The notes under the pieces were generated by a model. It was not told the DNA's origin, made no database searches, and was given only the letters and a program-made list of their open reading frames with translations. From Mugil cephalus (taxonomy: Eukaryota > Chordata > Actinopteri > Mugiliformes > Mugilidae), in assembly GCF_022458985.1 (NCBI RefSeq), contig NC_061789.1, positions 20,130,357 to 20,194,356 on the forward strand: a DNA stretch of 64,000 nt, in the 5' to 3' direction. Shown piece by piece: positions 41,001 through 51,034 of the stretch (positions within the stretch are counted from its first letter, which is position 1; each line of letters begins with the position of its first letter). A program made the position numbers and the translations under genes.

Positions 41001-44000
41001 TTCATATTTTTTTGTATTAATTTCAGTGGAATAAAGCATAGACAGTCACAAAGGCTATATTTTGTTTATTTGAAAGGCTGTAAAGCATCTCTTAGTGTTG
41101 GGTCTTAAGCCTATACTGCAGCAAAGGGAGGAATATAGTCAGTGATTGTGGAGAGTGATCCAGTAAGTTAATGCTACTGATCTACTGATTCGCGTTGTGT
41201 CACTGACTCGAGTCAGTTCGCGAACGGATCACTTGCTTAATCGAGCTATGCTTAAAATTCGACTTTCTGGCTAAAGTCCTTGTCCCAGTCTACATGCAGC
41301 GCAAGAAAATCAAATAACTGTTCTCCTCTTCCACGTCAGGTGGCGATACGTGTCTTTTCAGCGGGATAATACCACGTTAATATGGCCCGATTTCCGGTTG
41401 ACCTATTACGTGATATAATAAACAAGAGTCGCTCGTGCAGCGGACCGGCATTTCAAACAACAACCAGATAGATAACACTACATTTTTTGGTCTCGTACGT
41501 AACGTTCGCGCTACCTCTGGTGCAGGTGAGATCCACGTTCTCCCTCAGACAGTTCTTCTAGCGGCTCTGTTTCTCTTCTTCTTCTACAACTGGCTTTCTT
41601 GGACGTTTTTGTTCCCAGGTCACACGCCAACGCAGTGGTTGTGGAGCATGCGCACACGCATTATCCGATTGAAAACTCCGATTCCAATCGTATTATCTCT
41701 GTGTCTCAATCAGATCATGAGAACTCTGATTTTAATCGGAGTAACGTGTTTACATGCTCTTAAATTCTCCTCTTATAGTCCGATTAAGGCAATAATTCAT
41801 TTTTTTTCACGTGCATGTAAACGCACTGACTGATTAGTTCACCAAGTGTACCACCAGTATGCGAACAGATCAGTTAGTGATTCGTTCGAAACATGGAATA
41901 TCAACATAGAATAAAGAAATGAATCAATACTAGTAATTTTTATTATTATTTCTCTTGTAATTTGGTTCTGTGTTGTTGTTGTAAATCCCTGTTTTTGTAT
42001 TTTCTTCCTCCATTTAATTGTCAATTAAATTAGTTTATTTCATTGTAAGCTTTATTTGTTTACAAATGTATCTGTGAATATCTGTCTGTTTTAATTTATG
42101 CTTTTAATCTGAGCTGTGTCTCTGAGGGATTCAAATGTGGCCTTTAAAAAAGAACATTTATTGTGAGGACTGTCCTGCAGAACTGTGCATCCCAAATGTG
42201 AAGTCAAGTGAAACACTTTGTTTTCAAAAACATGTTTCTCTGTAACTTTCCACCAAGAATAAGTATTTACTGTCTGTTTATTGTACTTCTTTGGAAATCT
42301 CTCTTACAGAAAGGAACTCCAAGAGGCTTTGTGCCACTACACCAAAGATACTCTCACCTACATCCATACAGTGAGAGGATTCTGTAAAGGGTCCTCCAAA
42401 TGGATGCTCAGGAGGGGGACAGAGTTAAACATGATGAGGGACATCAGAGACAGGGTTGATAAAGTCAGCCTCAACATCAGTCATGTTTCCCAGTCAGAAT
42501 CCAAAGGTAAAGCTTTAAAAGAATATTTGAAGAACAAGTTCACACAGGTGACTGCAGACCGCAGGCGTGCAGAGCTGGAAAATGAGCTGGATGAAATGTT
42601 GAAGGACACTCTGGAAGGTCTGGAGAAGCTCGACTGCTTCCTGGATGCAGTGGAGAAGCTGGCTGTCACCTCACTGCACGTGTTCACGGAGAACCAGGTG
42701 TTACGCCTCCCCAAAGAGATCAGCCTTGATCTTGTTCAGGTTGTCATCACTGCTGCACGACTAGTCTGCCCTCTCCTCCTGGACTTTAAAAGAGATGCAA
42801 AAGTCTTCTTCACTCCCAAACTTCAGAATGTTGACGTGCTGGCATATCAACTGGACAGATACATACAGACCACCACCATAATCTGTGAGAAGTTGGAGAA
42901 AAGGTAAATTGACTTTTAGATACTAAAATCATTTTGCACAGTAAACACCTTACTCTGTAGAAAATAAATTATAACTAAAGTTTTCACAGCTGCTTTAGTG
43001 ACTTTTGCCTGAAGACGACCTCAGAAACTGTGGTAGACCTCGATGTAGATTTGTCTGAACACGACTCACGAATGATGCTTGATCACATCACTCAGCTTAA
43101 TGAAATCAGGTGAGTTTTAACACAGTATATGTTTGGCCCAAAAATGGTCTACATACTGCAGAGCCCAGGAGGCAGTTTGGATGCTTGCTCAGGGCATCTC
43201 AGCCAGGGGATGCAAACATTCTGTCCTAAAGCTGCTTTTCTAACCTCTATTCCACAGCTCTTCCTACCACCTCTACTGCCACCATGATATGACATAGTTC
43301 AGTGCAGTGCTGTCCAATTCCGGTCCTCGGGGGCCACTGCCTTGCATGTTTTCGATGTTTCCCTCCTGCAACACACCTGATTCTAATGAATGGCTCCTTA
43401 TCAGGCCACTGCAAAGCTTCATGACGAGCTGATCATTTGAATCAGGTGTGTTGGAGGAGGGAAACATCGAAAACATGCAGGGCAGTGGCCCCCGACGACC
43501 GGAATTGGGCAGCACTGGTGTAGTGTATCTCAACAGCCACCTGATGAAATTCATGCCAACATTCTTGTCTCTTTTGGAATGAACTGTAATCACTCTTTTC
43601 TTTTCTCAGGAAGGACCAGAACTTTCAAATGGTCTTCTTGTTCCCAGAGAAATCGAGATCTGTCTTTATCAATGAGTTTAACGAGCTACAGCCCAGGATG
43701 CTGCAGTTTCTGAACGAGCTGGAGGAGACAGCTGTTCAGCTAGATAGGATGAATAAGGGGGCAAAGATCTCCAGTGTGGCAGGTAGCTCAGTGGGGGCAG
43801 TTGGAGGTGTGCTGTCCATTGTTGGTTTGGCATTAATTCCTTTCACAGCAGGAGTGTCTTTAGCTTTGACAATGACTGGTGTAGGGCTGGGAATCACCAG
43901 TGGAGTCAACAGTTTAGTCACCACTGCAACAGAGGTTGGAGTTAATACTACACAACAAAAGAAAGCCAGTGCAGTCTTTCAGACCTTCATGGAAGATATG

Positions 44001-44531
44001 CAGCGTCTCCAAGATTGTGTGGAGGAGGTGACCAAGCAAACAATCTCAAGACTAGAAGCAAGTAAGGCTGGTTGCATTGGAAAGGGTGTTGATTCCATTG
44101 TTGATGCTGCCTCTGCTGTTAAGCTGTTAAAATGTGAAGAACTCATTTTCGGTGCTGGTAAAGTGGTGGCTCAGGAAGCAAAGGCCTTGTGTAATGTGCC
44201 CAGGGTTGCCGCAGATATCCCAGATATTGGTCAGGCTGCAGTCAAAGGGCCACTTGCCCTCGCCAGGCCAGCCAGAGCTGGTTTCATTGCTCTGAATGCT
44301 CTCTTCCTTGGCATGGATATATTCTTCATATGTAAAGACGGCATCGGTCTGGCCAAAGGCAGCGAGGCCAAAGTCTCACAGTTTATCAGAGCCAGAGCTG
44401 CACTTTGGAGTTCCGAGATGGACTCATGGGAGAAGATCCACGATTGTCTGAACAAAGGTCTGCTAACATCAGGGGAAAAGAGTGCTGTCCTAGAGACACC
44501 ATTTTATCAGGAGCAGAGTTTGGGAAACTAA
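38094..44531 (+). CDS. Apolipoprotein L-like protein, gene C
   Basis: Coding exons: 38094-38110 (alternative copy at 35357-35373), 42310-42903, 42990-43109 and 43610-44531, giving 1653 nt and 550 residues with the start MMSSARKELQEAL. Exon sizes for exons 1-3 are identical to genes A and B. Intron 1 is unusually long (about 4.2 kb) because it holds an RT relic and a nested pair of DNA transposon remnants. Sequence is closest to gene A (hairpin GSSVGAVGGVLSIVG identical, same GITSGVNSLV). Relative to A, 13 codons are missing in frame from the linker, so RLEASKAGCIGKG replaces a stretch with VAVGVGRIAVKVGS. The C-terminal hydrophobic segment and ARAALWSSEMDSWEKIHDCL are kept. Intron 3 carries a 213-bp hAT-like element. 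Confidence 0.85.
39090..40165 (+). pseudogene. Reverse transcriptase relic (copy 2) in gene C intron 1
   Basis: Same relic as at 36350-37840. A 4-nt insertion follows the YMDD codons (GATGACAGTCATCATG against GATGACATGATG in copy 1), shifting the frame. The part WARTKVKLSKSRSISVVKEK to DLHTFWKG is open at 39435-39725. Confidence 0.75.
40508..41890. mobile_element. hAT-like element remnant, host of a nested MITE
   Basis: The left side (GTGTTGGGTCGTTCACGAATGATTTGTTCG) and right side (TTAGTGATTCGTTCGAAAC) resemble a fish repeat family with GATTCGTTC-rich ends. A further GTGTTGGGTC at 41095 and GTTCGCGAACGGATCAC at 41216 belong to the same type. The CAGTCAGTG-type MITE has inserted into it at 41234-41832. 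No transposase was found; borders are approximate. Confidence 0.45.
41234..41832 (-). mobile_element. Second copy of the CAGTCAGTG MITE, reversed
   Basis: It aligns in reverse with 31102-31722. Shared blocks include GCGGGATAATACC...TTAATATGGCCC near 41360, GAGTAACGTGTTTACATGCTC near 41740 and the right end CATGTAAACGCACTGACTG at 41814-41832. The opposite terminal repeat is not recognisable, so this copy is truncated. Confidence 0.75.
43305..43517. mobile_element. Non-autonomous hAT-like element in intron 3 of gene C
   Basis: A 213-bp palindromic element with ends CAGTGCTGTCCAATTCCGG and CCGGAATTGGGCAGCACTG. The flanking octamers are GTTCAGTG (43297-43304) and GTGTAGTG (43518-43525), 6 of 8 matching. 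It is unrelated in sequence to the two elements in gene A but sits at the equivalent intron position. Confidence 0.8.
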
Positions 44532-46982
44532 CTGAATCTGATCACATCGAAACGGGATGGTGTCAAACATTTTAGATAGTTAATATAATGCTGGTGCATG
44601 TTGAATTGCCAATATTCTGATCACAATAAAACAAAAATCAAAGAGAGCTGCTGTCAGCGCTGGTATTGATCATTGACTGTAGTATGGATTGCAGAGGAGA
44701 GAACCTGTGGATTGTCAAATCAAATGATCCGTAAGAACTACTATGGATTTGGAAAAGTGGATTAGCCTCACTTTTAGTTACTTTCAGATCATTTCAGTTA
44801 TAAATGTAGCTAAATAAAAGATGCCAAGAGCTTTGCTGAGAAGTAACGTTAACCATACAACACTGTAGCATCCGACTGGACGTTAAAAGGATGACCAGGG
44901 AGTGATCGCAAATACTCCTTTTGTTATTTATTGTTGGAACTGAAATAGTTACTGTCGGCTGTAACTACACAAAAACACCATCCACAAACTTATATGACAG
45001 CCCTCCAGAACATAACTTAAGTTACTAAAGGTATGACTTAATCAAAAAATACAGCATAAATTAATATTACCTGACACTAAATGTGTACCACAACACCAGG
45101 TTTCTAATGTTTCTAATGCAATGATCCATTAACTTCTCTTTTCTTTGGAAGTTGGAGATATAAAAATATATCTCTGACGGCTTTTCAAATCTGTTGCTAC
45201 AGTCAATCACACAACAGCTCTTCATATTATTAATTAATTTTACAATTTAGATACTATTAAAGTCTATGATTCAAACTAATGCTACTGATCTCCATGTTCA
45301 GCTGTCACTATTTGCCACTGGGTTGCTGTAACCATGGAGACTTTGCTTGCTGCGATGCCTCGTGCATACCCTCTATTGCGGCTCCACTCTCAGGCTGCAC
45401 TGATTAGACTCTGGCTCCAAAGTTGCAAGATGGCAGCGCCCATTTTGCCTGAAAAATAGCATCATTTTGGCAAATTCAAGGAAGTGGGGACGCATTGTCC
45501 GTATTTATACAGTCTATGGTATTGATCATGTAGCTGTACCTTTAGCCATCTTTAACCACTCATTTTGTCAAACATGAGCTTTGATAAATGACCAGTCGCA
45601 CTCATTAAATTGAAATGTTCCATTGTAAGGCCTTCATTTCATTGTGTTCATTCATTTCTTTCATTGACTGATGTCTTGATATAGTTTGTTTTATATCTTA
45701 GTTTTAATAATGTACATAACATCATGATCTACATAGTAATCCTCAGCAGAGGGAATGTGTTTCCAAAATCAGCATAAAAATGTAACTCACTTTACAGCAT
45801 ATATTTTGTGTATAAGTGAAATTTGTTGTTCAGATCACTTCATGTGCAATGGGTTCACTAAAAGAATAAAATGTTTGTGAAAAATACATCTTGAATGCGT
45901 CCTTAGAATGAATGTCATTTGATGAATGCGCTTAAAAAGCATGGTAGGTTGCTTTTGTTATATTTTTTACTCACGTTCCATCCTTTCTCTTCAGCCATTG
46001 TCCGTGGCAACTCACTGGTTCTCATGGAGCATTTATCAATATTTAGTATATGAACACGACAAGTTTGATTGTTGAGTATAGAGGATGGTCAACCTCCCCT
46101 GTCCATGACTGAGGCGCCGTGATCAAGCATATAACCCCCTGGGTGTGCCCACTGCTCTGTACACATTACAATGTGAATGACTGGATTGTTCAGAGAACAG
46201 GATTGTATTTCCCATGTTTATCTCATCTCGTCTCATCTTGTGTCGTCTGGTATAACTGGCTCACTATCCTCAATATAACGGGTAGTTCAAGTACACATAC
46301 AGGCATTTGGACTGTATTTAGTCAGATGTGTACTGTGAAGTGTAACAGTCCCTCAAAGTCAAAAACACCTTCAAAGTCGAACTGCAGGTTTAAGCTACAA
46401 AAGAAGTGGTAAATGAAAAAGAAAAACAGAAAAACGGGAAGCCTGTGATGAACAAAGCAGAGTTGTGCCCTCTGCCTCCCAATCTGAAAACTTCCTGTTA
46501 CTTGTGCTTCATGACAGAGGCGTAATCATATGAGGGGCCGTGAGGGACATTATTCAGAATTACCATTCACACACACTATTGAAATGTTATGCTCTCACAC
46601 ACACTAGTGAAATGCTCTCATACACACTACTGAGATTTCAGTGTAAACGGAAGGTGGCTCGGAAGAGGAAGCGTCTTTAGAGCGCACACTTCGTCTCAGG
46701 GGTTTTAACAGAAGCTGCCGCTTTACTAAATAACATGTAATACAAATACACACAGTTCATAACAACAAAAATGTCTGGTTATCTATAATACCTGGAAATA
46801 TCCGTGCACATGGTGCTGCACTTAAGCTTAAGCAGGTTTGGTGAAGCCATCTAATATTACATAAATGTGTGAGAGATACTAGTCACAATTAACGGAATGA
46901 TGAAGGCAGTGGGATTAGGAAATATTGGGGGACAATTTGGATTCATCAACCGGGATATGGCACATGAGATCTAATTGCTGAC
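44532..46982. other. 3' region of gene C and intergenic DNA before the D units
   Basis: No gene is seen. It includes the 3'UTR of gene C and the SINE-like block at 46075-46220. Stretches alignable with the DNA before gene B follow (GATGAACAAAGCAG near 46450, ATGTCTGGTTATC near 46770). The ISRE/exon 1 module expected next is absent; the sequence breaks off into the first D unit. Confidence 0.5.
45865..45870 (+). terminator. Probable polyadenylation signal of ApoL gene C
   Basis: AATAAA in AAAAGAATAAAATGTTTGTG, at the position equivalent to the signals of genes A and B. Confidence 0.55.
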
Positions 46983-46999
46983 TAGCTGCTTCATGCATC

Positions 47000-47310
47000 T
47001 TCATGTAGATGGCCAACAAACCACTAAAGCAGTGTCTCAGAGAAACACACCGTCTCATAAATGACCACATTCATATCACCATGACCTCTATGGTCGTGAA
47101 ATGCTTTGAGAGGCTGCTGTTGACCCAACTGAATCACAGGCCCCTTGCTGGATCCTCTGCTACTGGAAAAACAAGTCAGCAGTGGATGCAGTCAACAAAA
47201 GATTGCACTACATCCTGCAACATCTAGACTATCCAGGGATCCTGTATGTAGACGTCAGCTCCACATACATCCCAGTCATCCCAGAAGGACTCTGTTATAA
47301 CCTTGCGAAG
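47000..47310 (+). pseudogene. Reverse transcriptase relic in unit D1
   Basis: Plus-strand frames read MTSMVVKCFERLLLTQLNHR and, after a frameshift, KSAVDAVNKRLHYILQHLDYPG then YVDVSST. These match the segment before and through the first catalytic motif of jockey-type LINE reverse transcriptases (VVMKCFERL...ALHYILQHLD...FVDFSSAFNT). Copies recur at about 51052-51362 and 55222-55530. Confidence 0.75.
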
Positions 47311-47334
47311 CATTAGATTCAGGATGTCTATAAA

Positions 47335-47455
47335 GTTAAGTCAGCCAGTTAAGTCAGAATGTCTCTTGCCTGGCATGGACTTTTTTTTTTTGTCTATAAA
47401 GACAAGGCATCAGTCTGGTTCTCACAGTTCATCATAGCCAGAGCTGCACTTTAGA
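47335..47455 (+). pseudogene. Relic of an ApoL last exon in unit D1
   Basis: CTCTTGCCTGGCATGGAC, GTCTATAAAGAC and CTCACAGTTCATCATAGCCAGAGCTGCACTTT match, with gaps, the exon 4 region that encodes LFLGMDIFFICK and SQFIRARAAL in the intact genes. It is the trace of an ApoL gene that once ended here. It is repeated at about 51387-51507 and, shorter, at 55561-55640. Confidence 0.75.
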
Positions 47456-47884
47456 AGTTTAGAAAGTTTAGAAATGGGCTTCTGGACACCCTAAAGATGC
47501 AGTTTAAGTAACAAAATAGGTTCCAGCTAACAGTACTGCATTACGTGTGCAGAATGTCACCTGTTCAGTGTTATACCACTACTACGCTGCTCAGTGCTTT
47601 ACAACCTCTACAACCCCTGGGGGCGAGGGCATTCCAGTTATGCAGGTTTTGTGGTCACATGCTTCACATGGACAAGCACGGATTTGAAATAATTTAAACT
47701 GGTTTGGTAAATTCTAGTAAGGAGGAAGAAGTTAAAGCAGACAGATGGAAATTTTCTTGGGACTTCGTACAATGAAAATAAACATTGTTAATTTCCTGGA
47801 TCAGATGAGTTTACACACATGGGAAATGCCAGGTTAAAGATGTCATTGAGTAGATATATTTTTTTTTTCTTTTTAACTACACAG

Positions 47885-49092
47885 GAACAAAAACACCAGA
47901 TGTCAGAAAAAGACGACAACTAAGGATTGCATAAGAAAACACTGGGACAAGAAATCAGTCCCATATTTATCAGCTAAGGAAGATGGAAATGGCAAACAGT
48001 AAGTCCACTGTTCTATTTATTCAGTTGTGTGGTTAAAATGGTTTTGAAGGGTCTGTATACATTTTTGTTAGTTTCCAGCTATGAAAGGCTCACTGGTCTG
48101 AAGCGTAATCATGACGCAAAAACAAGAGGTTAGTTTAAATGTCGATGCTCTGAATTCTAACTCAGTCATGTCACAAGACACACATGTGATACACTTTTAC
48201 ACAAGATCGGCTTAATTCTCACCACGTAGATGAATCCGTGTAAAATTCAGACTTTTGCCGTCCAATAGACTTAACTTTGAAAAGAAAAAGCTTCTCAACT
48301 AGTGAATTGTTTCCTGATGGCAAAAATATTTGCTGCATGAATGTCTGTATGAAAACTAAACCAAGAATCTAGTTATGCAAGTTGAGATAAGTTTTTGTTA
48401 AGTGCTGTTTTTGTTAATGTAACTGGAATGCGCTCAGTTAATGCGGGCTGATAAAGCATTTGAACTTTTCAGTGTTTATTACCCTTTTTGTGATTGTGTG
48501 TGTTTTTATATGGCTCTCACTCCGATCTTCCCAGTATCAAATGTAGATTTTGGCTTTGCTTCAGTTTGTTTTTGAATTGTATTTTATTGAAGTTATTTCG
48601 GCTCATGTAGACTCACTGCATTAAAGATGAAGGCCTTAAAAGCAGTGAGTTTAAAGCTATTTCAGTAATGCTGTTGCTAAATTTGATTTAATTTAATCTA
48701 ATCTCAAACATTTTTATTAATTTATTCGGTCTAATATTTGTTAACAGTAACATTAAAAAAGACTTGGATCGTGAACGACTGTACCTGTAATCTTAAAACT
48801 TTGCATGTTGTACCAACATTTGTTTTCTTGAGGATCTTTCTGTTCACATTCCTCAAGTGGCTTTCATTGTTGCTGAGCCATCTTGTAGCACTTCATTCTC
48901 CCTGAACAGCCTTGGTCGCAGCTGTTAACCCTCTCCTGTCTTTAATCTTCATTATTCATCATGGTTTACAATATAGTTCATTTATAGTGTGTTTGTTTTC
49001 TTCATTTGTCTTAGTGTATTCTTCTGACACACTACAACAAGAACCTTATTTCAGAAGCCTTTGTGTCAGCAGTCACAACTGAGTCTTCTTGG
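47885..49092 (+). other. Two candidate 5'UTR exons of the D1 unit
   Basis: 47885-47998 lies between TTTTTAACTACACAG and GTAAGTCC. 49015-49092 (78 nt) lies between TTCATTTGTCTTAG and GTAAGTCT. Both have strong acceptor and donor consensus, and neither extends the downstream ApoL frame, so they are proposed as non-coding leader exons. Their splice sites are kept in all three units. No promoter element could be identified. Confidence 0.5.
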
Positions 49093-49532
49093 GTAAGTCT
49101 GTACATTCTTTGCAAACTTTAAATCAGGCAGATCCTCGGGCTTGCTTAGACTGGATGGAAGCAAAACTGAACTTCAGTCTATTTGTCTCGAATTCTTGTG
49201 AACTTGTCCTAGTCTCAGGTCTCCACATTCTTGTGTAGGGTGTCTTCATAAATATCTCTGTAATGGGCTGCATTCATCCATCCCTTAGTTGTTAACAGTC
49301 TATGATGCTGTGGCACCACACTGACAATGAGCAGTTCAACAGACGCTTGTACATATCCCCAGAGAGTGTGGTTTGCGTGTAATAAAGGCCTGAATGATAG
49401 AAAAGCTGCCATGATGGCCTTACATCCACCAAGTTCTCCACATATTGAAGCTCTGCTTGAATAGTAATTCAGAGTTGAATGTATTTTAAAAGATGTTTAA
49501 ATCTTGACTTGTTTTTTTCTAGGTAATAGCTA

Positions 49533-50428
49533 ATGCGACCAGGAGACAGTATGTCAAGTGAAGACAACCAGAAGTGGGTGAAAAGGTAAACTGTCTTTTT
49601 TACATCTCAGAATAAAGATCAGAAATATCTACAGTACCAGTGCAGTTATTTTTATTGAGACCTTCTTTCTTCTCTCTGCTGCCCCTGTGTGATTAAAAAT
49701 TGCAATCACAGGCATTTGTTTTGTGTTACAGGACTGAACTACAGGAAGCCTTGTGCTGCTACATGACACACACCCTCATCTACATCAACATAGTGAGAGG
49801 ATTCTGTGAGGGGTTCTCTATATGGATGGTCTGGAGGGACGAGGAAATCAACAGCATGGCGGAAATCAAAGAGAGGGCTGACAAAGTTGACCTGAATCTC
49901 AGTCATGTTGTACACTCTGGGAGGTCTGGAGAAGTTTGACTGTTTCCTGGACGCAGTGGAGAAGCTTGCCGTCACCTCACTGCACATCTTCATGGAGAAC
50001 CAGGTTTTAGACCTACCCAAAGACTTCCACTTCAAACATGTTCAGGCTGTCATCACTGCTGCAAGACAAATCTGCCCTCTCCTGCTAGAGTTTAAGAGAG
50101 ATGCAAGAGTCTTCTTCTCTCCCAAACTTCAGAATGTGGATGTGTTGAAATATCAACTGGACAGATACATGCAAACCACCAAGAAGATCTGTGAGAAGTT
50201 GGAGAAAAGGTAAACTGTTAGTTAACCACACTTTCTGCTCTTGAATGTATTCTTGCAAAAAAAAAAAAAAAAAAAGAAAGAAAGAAAGAAAAAAAGTGTC
50301 TTTCACAGCTGCTCGAGGGACTTTTGCCTGAAGCTGACTGAGAAACCTGTGATAGATGTGAATGTGGATTTGTCTGGAGATGAGATACAGAGGATGCTCC
50401 ATCACATTAAAGATCTTCATGAAATCAG
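49533..50428 (+). pseudogene. ApoL-like gene D1, broken by a 116-bp deletion
   Basis: Exons 49533-49585 (start MRPGDSMSSEDNQKW), 49732-50209 and 50309-50428 correspond to exons 1-3 of D3. Exon 2 is 478 nt instead of 594: 116 bp are missing between CAGTCATGTT and GTACACTCTGG at about 49908. The loss shifts the frame and a stop follows within about ten codons, leaving a peptide of roughly 85 residues. There is also no last exon inside the unit. All splice sites are still present, so the damage is recent. Confidence 0.85.
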
Positions 50429-50802
50429 GTAAGTTTTCGTTTTTGCTCATATTTGAATTTAATGTATTTCTATTCTGCCCCTCAGCCTCTTTTACTTTTT
50501 TTTTTTTTATTCACAGAGTCTGTCATTGTTGTGCTTAGTTGATTCTGTCAGATATACAAGATTTAAAAGTAACAGGGTGGATGGACAGGTCTACAAAACA
50601 CTGGACTTGACGGTTCCATAACCTTACTGACCTTGCTTATTTGAACCCAAGCCATGATATATAACATTTTATAGGTAAACCTAGCACATTTCTGCCGATA
50701 ATCGAAAAGTAATCCTCACCCAAAAGAAAAGAGTGCAATCTTTTGAGAGACTCTCAGTAAGGAACAGAGAAATGACTCCTGATTTATTGAAAAGATCTGA
50801 AA

Positions 50803-51034
50803 TTCAGAATGTGGATGTGTTGAAATATCAACTGGACAGATACATGCAAACCACCAAGAAGATCTGTGAGAAGTTGGAGAAAAGGTAAACTGTTAGTTAA
50901 CCACACTTTCTGCTCTTGAATGTATTCTTGCAAAAAAAAAAAAAAAAGAAAGAAAGAAAGAAAAAAAGTGTCTTTCACAGCTGCTCGAGGGACTTTTGCC
51001 TGAAGCTGACTGAGAAACCTGTGATAGATGTGAA
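50803..51034 (+). pseudogene. Exon 2-exon 3 stub at the D1/D2 junction
   Basis: Intron 3 sequence GATCTGAAATTC runs into a copy of the last 80-odd bp of exon 2 (from TTCAGAATGTGGATG), intron 2 and the first 54 bp of exon 3, which then joins the start of unit D2. The joining point shares TTCAGAATG-like microhomology with the intron. Confidence 0.85.

Larger units (their letters stand above)
46983..51034 (+). repeat. Tandem unit D1 (4052 bp)
   Basis: First of three head-to-tail units, starting TAGCTGCTTCATGCATC. It holds an RT relic, an ApoL last-exon relic, two candidate 5'UTR exons, coding exons 1-3 and a stub copying the end of exon 2 through the first part of exon 3. The stub ends GATAGATGTGAA, directly joined to the start of unit D2. 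Confidence 0.9.

Noticed and set aside
49215-49412. A 65-codon minus-strand frame kept in all three D units, with GWMNAAHYRDIYEDTL resembling Tc1 transposase
   Set aside because: Conserved only because the units are recent copies. The resemblance covers about 20 residues, too little to call a transposase.
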